Below are positions 59,969 through 64,000 of a stretch of 64,000 nucleotides of DNA, piece by piece (the first letter of the stretch is position 1; each line of letters begins with the position of its first letter). Below the pieces are notes generated by a model, which was not told the origin of the DNA, ran no database searches, and saw nothing but the letters and a program-made list of their open reading frames with translations. The DNA comes from Paenibacillus radicis (ex Xue et al. 2023) (GTDB taxonomy: Bacteria; Bacillota; Bacilli; Paenibacillales; NBRC-103111): assembly GCF_024722015.1 (NCBI RefSeq), contig NZ_JANQBD010000021.1:106105-170104 (forward strand), read 5' to 3'. The translations under genes and the position numbers were made by a program.

Positions 59969-60973
59969 ATGAAGGGGGCCAACAATTTACTCGTCAAAAT
60001 GATGAACCAGCGTCTTGTCCGCCATACGCTCAAATATATGCGCCAAGCGACGAAGCAGGAGCTTGCAGCGAAGACAGGCCTAAGCGTGGTGACCATTAAT
60101 GCACTTCTCATGGATATGATCGCCGCTGGCGAGGTACACCAGGGGGAGATGGTGCCATCCAACGGCGGACGGCCTTCAAGCTTGTATCATTATATGGGTG
60201 GTTATCAGCACGCGGTCATCCTTTACGGATATCAGAAGGACAAACGGAATTATATGAAGCTGCTCGTTGTGAACCTTTTTGAAGAATCTGTTTATGAGGA
60301 AGCCGAATATATGGAGCAGGTGCTGGTATCAAGCTTCGAGGAAGCTCTAGATCGCGTGTTTGCACAGTTTCCGACTATTCACTTAATTGCTTTTGGTCTT
60401 CCAGGGGCGGAGCAGGATGGGATAGTTACGATCAATGACCACCCCGCGCTAGTGGGCAGCACCTTTATCCCGTATTATGAAGCTCGCTATGGTGTGCCTG
60501 TCATCTTTGTCAATGACATTAACGGAGCTGTAAACGGCTACTACCATCAGCATTGCGCTGAAGGTGAATCGGAAACAGTGGTGGGAATATATTTTCCAAG
60601 AAGCTACCCTCCGGGTGCAGGCATCATCATAAATGGAGGGGTGTATACAGGTTATCAGAATTATGCGGGTGAGGTTGGACATTATCCATTAGGATGCGAC
60701 TGGCTCACATTGGATTATAGTGATGAACAGCAGCTTACCGAAGCCGTAGGTCAACTTGTAGCTATGATCTGTACTGTGCTTGCCCCGAACCAGATTATAC
60801 TGTATGGGGATTTCTGGAGCGAAGGGAATGACCAATCGGTTAAGAAATATGCAGAACAGCTTCTTCGAGACAGCTTCTGCATACAAGTGGCGATTTCGAA
60901 TCAATTCGAGAATCACTTTGAGCAGGGGTTAATTCAAATATCACTGCATGAACTGGAGAATAGGAGAGAGTAG
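59969..60973 (+). CDS. ROK-family transcriptional regulator
   Basis: A 334-residue NagC/XylR-like protein. An N-terminal winged helix (15-75: KQELAAKTGLSVVTINALLM, then GGRPSSLYHYMGGY) is joined to a degenerate sugar-kinase-fold domain (80-330: FGLPGAEQDGIV, VNDINGAVNGYYH, NYAGEVGHYPLG). The kinase ATP motif is weak, so a sensor role is likelier. ATG 59969 lies behind AAGGGGAGG. It is 12 bp before the MFS gene, which it presumably controls. Confidence 0.88.
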   Translation: MKGANNLLVKMMNQRLVRHTLKYMRQATKQELAAKTGLSVVTINALLMDMIAAGEVHQGEMVPSNGGRPSSLYHYMGGYQHAVILYGYQKDKRNYMKLLVVNLFEESVYEEAEYMEQVLVSSFEEALDRVFAQFPTIHLIAFGLPGAEQDGIVTINDHPALVGSTFIPYYEARYGVPVIFVNDINGAVNGYYHQHCAEGESETVVGIYFPRSYPPGAGIIINGGVYTGYQNYAGEVGHYPLGCDWLTLDYSDEQQLTEAVGQLVAMICTVLAPNQIILYGDFWSEGNDQSVKKYAEQLLRDSFCIQVAISNQFENHFEQGLIQISLHELENRRE

Positions 60974-60985
60974 GGGGACCTTCAT

Positions 60986-62167
60986 ATGATGACATTATTG
61001 CTGATCATTATTTATTTATCGTTTATTGGCCTTGGCTTACCGGATTCCCTCTTGGGGTCTGCATGGCCGGCTATGCAAAGTGATCTCGCGGTGCCTGTAT
61101 CCTATGCCGGTATCGTGTCTATGATCATAGCAGGGGGCACCATTGTCTCAAGCTTCTACAGTGAACCGGTTATTCGAAAATGGGGGACAGGGCGCGTTAC
61201 CGCGGTTAGTGTGCTAATGACAGCAGTTGCATTGCTCGGCTTCGGAATAGCACCGTCCTTTATCTGGCTATGTGTGCTGGCAATTCCACTCGGACTTGGA
61301 GCGGGCTCGGTGGATGCCGCGCTTAACAACTTCGTGGCGCTGAATTATAAAGCCAAGCATATGAATTGGCTGCATAGCTTCTGGGGGATTGGCGCGACCG
61401 CGGGTCCTGCCATTATGTCGATGTACCTCATAAGCGATAGCAGCTGGAATATGGGATATCTGACGATTGGATTTATTCAGATCAGCTTGGTTGTGATCCT
61501 CATCCTGACACTCCCGTTGTGGAGGAAGGCAGATGCAGCAATGAAAGCAGGAGAAGAAGTTTCTGCTGCATCCGCACTTATAAAGCGCAGTGACTTGTTG
61601 AAGATCAAAGGCATGAAGCCTGCACTCATAGCTTTTTTCGCTTATTGCGCGCTCGAAGCGACGACAGGCTTGTGGGGAAGCAGCTTCTTAGTTATTCACC
61701 GCGGCATTAGTGCGGAGACGGCTGCACAGTGGATCTCATTCTTCTACCTTGGTATAACGTTGGGGCGTCTAGCTTCGGGCTTCATGTCCACCAAGTTTGA
61801 TAACGTGACCATGATTCGTCTGGGACTGGGCGGTATAGCGGTCGGCGTGCTGTTATTTGTGCTGCCATTAGGGGATTTCGTCTATCCAATCGGACTATGG
61901 TTGATAGGACTTGGCTGTGCACCGATCTATCCGAGCATGCTGCATCAGACACCGCATAACTTCGGCAAGGAGCTGTCCCAGTCCATCATGGGCGTCCAGA
62001 TGGCATCGGCCTATGTGGGCACAATACTGATGCCGCCGCTATTCGGCTTGATCGTGCAGCATGTAAACATTGCTTGGTTTCCGTACTTCCTGTTAGCGAT
62101 TCTGCTGCTGCTGATCTACATGTCGGAGAAGACCAATCGTGCAGTGGCTGGGCGCCAAGCAGGATAA
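60986..62167 (+). CDS. MFS transporter, sugar-type
   Basis: A 393-residue, twelve-segment major facilitator protein. The start YLSFIGLGLPDSLLGSAWPA resembles FucP/YfkF-like sugar transporters, and the middle LNNFVALNYKAKHMNWLHSF is typical of that branch. The pairing with a ROK regulator points to a sugar. The ATGATG start follows GGGGGA. Direction and substrate are not known. Confidence 0.88.
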   Translation: MMTLLLIIIYLSFIGLGLPDSLLGSAWPAMQSDLAVPVSYAGIVSMIIAGGTIVSSFYSEPVIRKWGTGRVTAVSVLMTAVALLGFGIAPSFIWLCVLAIPLGLGAGSVDAALNNFVALNYKAKHMNWLHSFWGIGATAGPAIMSMYLISDSSWNMGYLTIGFIQISLVVILILTLPLWRKADAAMKAGEEVSAASALIKRSDLLKIKGMKPALIAFFAYCALEATTGLWGSSFLVIHRGISAETAAQWISFFYLGITLGRLASGFMSTKFDNVTMIRLGLGGIAVGVLLFVLPLGDFVYPIGLWLIGLGCAPIYPSMLHQTPHNFGKELSQSIMGVQMASAYVGTILMPPLFGLIVQHVNIAWFPYFLLAILLLLIYMSEKTNRAVAGRQAG

Positions 62168-62182
62168 GATGATACAACCAAT

Positions 62183-62246
62183 AACCCCCGTCCTTATCGT
62201 TGAGCAGCATTCCAGGAAGCTGCACTGTACGGTGAGGATGGGGGTT
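62183..62246 (+). terminator. Large hairpin behind the MFS gene
   Basis: AACCCCCGTCCTTA (62183-62196) pairs with TGAGGATGGGGGTT (62233-62246), and GCAGC/GCTGC (62204-62208 with 62219-62223) pairs inside. No T-tract follows, so termination is likely but not certain. From 62247 to 62448 I see nothing else. Confidence 0.5.
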
Positions 62247-62448
62247 CATTCGATTGAGAGCCAAAAATGGCATCATGCTAAGCAGTGCGTTTGGAGCCAT
62301 ATTCCCGAAACCACAACAATACTACGGAAATATTCTGGCTCCTGCGTAAAAAACAGTTATACTTGCAGTGAATGCATTTTCCGAGGAATTTCAGGAAATA
62401 ATGTCCAGAGAAGGTCAATCTTAATAGGATGAGGGAGATTTCAGTATT

Positions 62449-63753
62449 ATGAAGACGAAATGGTTTATTTGTCCGATGCTGACGGTGTTTGCAATGACTT
62501 TTTTTATATGTTCCTGCAAATCTTCCACAGTCTTGCCTAACCCAACCCATGCTCCTATTAGCTCTACGGTTCCATCGCCTGCCAAGGATACCGACCTTCC
62601 TGAACAATTATTGGAATCAGCCCGGGAAGGAAAGGCTTGGAAGAACGTATTTTCCGTCGGTCAAAGTACGATCGATCAAATCGAAGGTCAATGGGGGAAT
62701 CCGGATACCGATGTTGAAGCGGGCAGGGGAATGTACGCGTCTTTTACCGGACCTCAAGCATCCTTTGGTTATAATAAAATAAATCGGCTTGTATTTGACA
62801 GCCGCTCCTATGATCAAAGCCTTCAAAATTTGACACTCCAAAGCATTGTAGAATCATTAGGCCCCCCAGAAAGTAAAACAGAAATCGGCACGGATGATAT
62901 CTATAGCTATAACGCAGCTTCGAAATATCAATTGAAGTTTATTATCCCAAAAGGTACATCCAATGTTGATCATATCTCCGTTTTCTCTGAAGGAAGCGTT
63001 CAAAAGGGGCCGGAAAAGCCACCTGCTTCCAAGGGGGATTACTTTTTGAGCATTGTAGGGAAGTCCAATCAATTAACACAGAAGGCTTGGGCAGATATGC
63101 TCGCTTGGCGCAAAACGATCGTCGATTTTGCCAAATCCCATCAAGGAGATATTTTTATTAACGGTCCCGATGAAAAAAAGGTCGCCCTCACTTTTGACGA
63201 CGGTCCAGATGATCAAACAACGCCTGCTATTATGGATATTTTGAATAAATATAAGGTACAAGCAAGCTTTTTCTTTATCGGAAAACAAGTAAACCAGTAC
63301 CCTGACGTAGTCAAAAAAGTTTATGAAAACGGGCATTTGGTGCTAAATCACAGTTTTAAACATGATGACTATACCAAATTGGATGCGAATCAAATTCATA
63401 CCGATGTGAAAGAAACAGAAGACGCTATTCGATCCGTAATTGGTAAAACTCCATCTATCATGCGTACGCCCTACGGGGCAACGAATGATAATGTATTAGC
63501 CGCCGTGAAAAAAGAGGGACTCACCGTTGTACTTTGGTCCATAGACACACTGGATTGGTCTCAAAAGGAAAGCGACAATATCGTAAATAATGTGATTTCC
63601 AACGTAAGAAACGGGGACATTATTCTAATGCACTCCAGCAAAGTACAAACGGTGAATATCAAAGCACTGCCAATAATCATTGAGCAGCTGCAGAAGAAAG
63701 GATTTTCCATCGTCAATTTGGAGACCTTGTTAGGCATTCATGCTTATAAATAA
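62449..63753 (+). CDS. Lipoprotein with DUF4309-like domain fused to a polysaccharide deacetylase
   Basis: A 434-residue exported protein. The N-terminus ends in a lipobox-like ICSC (C23) and a Pro/Ser/Thr-rich spacer. Residues 50-185 resemble the DUF4309 (YjgB-like) domain. The NodB domain (235-430) has ALTFDDGPDDQ, the metal-binding LNHSFKHDDY, RTPYGATND and DIILMHSS. Such enzymes remove N-acetyl groups from peptidoglycan or chitin-like polymers. The ATG follows GAGGGAG. Confidence 0.88.
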   Translation: MKTKWFICPMLTVFAMTFFICSCKSSTVLPNPTHAPISSTVPSPAKDTDLPEQLLESAREGKAWKNVFSVGQSTIDQIEGQWGNPDTDVEAGRGMYASFTGPQASFGYNKINRLVFDSRSYDQSLQNLTLQSIVESLGPPESKTEIGTDDIYSYNAASKYQLKFIIPKGTSNVDHISVFSEGSVQKGPEKPPASKGDYFLSIVGKSNQLTQKAWADMLAWRKTIVDFAKSHQGDIFINGPDEKKVALTFDDGPDDQTTPAIMDILNKYKVQASFFFIGKQVNQYPDVVKKVYENGHLVLNHSFKHDDYTKLDANQIHTDVKETEDAIRSVIGKTPSIMRTPYGATNDNVLAAVKKEGLTVVLWSIDTLDWSQKESDNIVNNVISNVRNGDIILMHSSKVQTVNIKALPIIIEQLQKKGFSIVNLETLLGIHAYK

Positions 63754-63766
63754 ATCAAAGAATAAT

Positions 63767-63834
63767 AAGAAAAGCTTCTGATCGAAGCCCTTTCGAGGAA
63801 GATACATTCGTGACTAAGTTGTAGCTTTTCTTGC
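63767..63834 (+). terminator. Terminator-like structure behind the deacetylase gene
   Basis: AAGAAAAGCT (63767-63776) pairs with AGCTTTTCTT (63823-63832), with a GCTTC/GAAGC stem inside the loop. The long loop makes it a moderate call. Confidence 0.4.
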
Positions 63835-63839
63835 AATAT

Positions 63840-63879
63840 CAGACTTGTTCAGCTCTGCTGAAAACTTATAAAGTCTGGC
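63840..63879 (+). promoter_or_regulatory. Nested hairpin upstream of the last gene
   Basis: CAGACTT/AAGTCTG flank an inner TTCAGC-TCT-GCTGAA stem. TAATATAAT follows about 10 nt later. It could be an operator or a leader structure of the gene that starts at the window end. Confidence 0.35.
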
Positions 63880-63990
63880 GTGTAATATAATCCACTAAAG
63901 AAGGGAAATCCCCAGCAACTATCGAAGATACGAAGCACCTGACAAAGAGCTTCAATCTATACCTACCCTACCACAGGAGGTTGAAGTCGC

Positions 63991-64000
63991 ATGGGGAAAT
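63991..64000 (+). CDS. Start of a gene cut by the window end
   Basis: ATGGGGAAAT follows GGAGG (63976-63980) at 10-nt spacing, and a TAATATAAT box lies about 100 bp upstream. Only MGK is visible, so the product is unknown. Confidence 0.4.

Overview
The window looks like chromosome of a low-to-middle GC, endospore-forming Firmicute, most likely Paenibacillus or a close relative. The signs are a gerA-type germinant-receptor operon, an SLH-anchored polysaccharide lyase, a YesM/YesN two-component system with LplB/YtcP/LplA-type sugar importer genes, strong GGAGG-type ribosome binding sites with many TTG/GTG starts, and intergenic repeats. The genus is inferred; no rRNA or other taxonomic marker is present.

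Layout. 1-9.5 kb: a LysR regulator, two flavin-dependent (LLM) monooxygenases and a complete Dpp/Opp-type ABC importer, read as an uptake and oxidative-cleavage operon, plausibly for an organosulfur compound. 9.5-15.7 kb: a DinB-fold protein, an Old Yellow Enzyme, a divergent MFS pump/XRE regulator pair, a cobalamin riboswitch with a terminator and, about 500 bp later, a small thioredoxin-like [2Fe-2S] protein, then a GNAT acetyltransferase. 15.8-20.1 kb: an autoregulated TetR gene overlapping an RND pump, and a small membrane protein. 20.1-21.2 kb: a repeat-rich gap with a heptanucleotide tandem repeat and the broken 3' end of a sulfatase gene. 21.2-27.0 kb: a divergent AraC regulator and a 1586-residue SLH-anchored alginate-lyase-like enzyme. 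27.6-39.1 kb: metabolic genes: VOC and YdeI-like proteins, a YfbR-like nucleotidase, a polysaccharide deacetylase, class I fumarase, a PhoR/PhoP-like two-component system, a Gfo/Idh/MocA oxidoreductase, and cytochrome bd genes with a Rex-like operator. 39.2-46.8 kb: a decayed APC permease gene, a class C-like group II intron placed directly behind a terminator hairpin, and a gerA-gerC-gerB operon. 47.1-49.7 kb: a HelD-like helicase.

50.1-62.2 kb is a carbohydrate region: a vestigial ABC permease 3' end, YesN/YesM-type regulators, two permeases and a solute-binding lipoprotein, a sulfatase, an SGNH esterase-like protein, a ROK regulator and an MFS transporter. I read it as a sensing, uptake and desulfation locus for a sulfated glycan. 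The window ends with a DUF4309-like/polysaccharide deacetylase lipoprotein and the first codons of another gene.

The least explained material is intergenic: a ~366-bp repeat present twice in opposite orientations (14326-14692 and 58438-58802), a second repeat family (20498-20581 and 27317-27452), a cluster of AACGGAA/TTCCGTT inverted repeats (32470-32660), and several long palindromes. I did not find a convincing wholly new multi-gene system. The best leads are the 366-bp repeat, the riboswitch separated from its gene, and the monooxygenase/importer and sulfatase loci.
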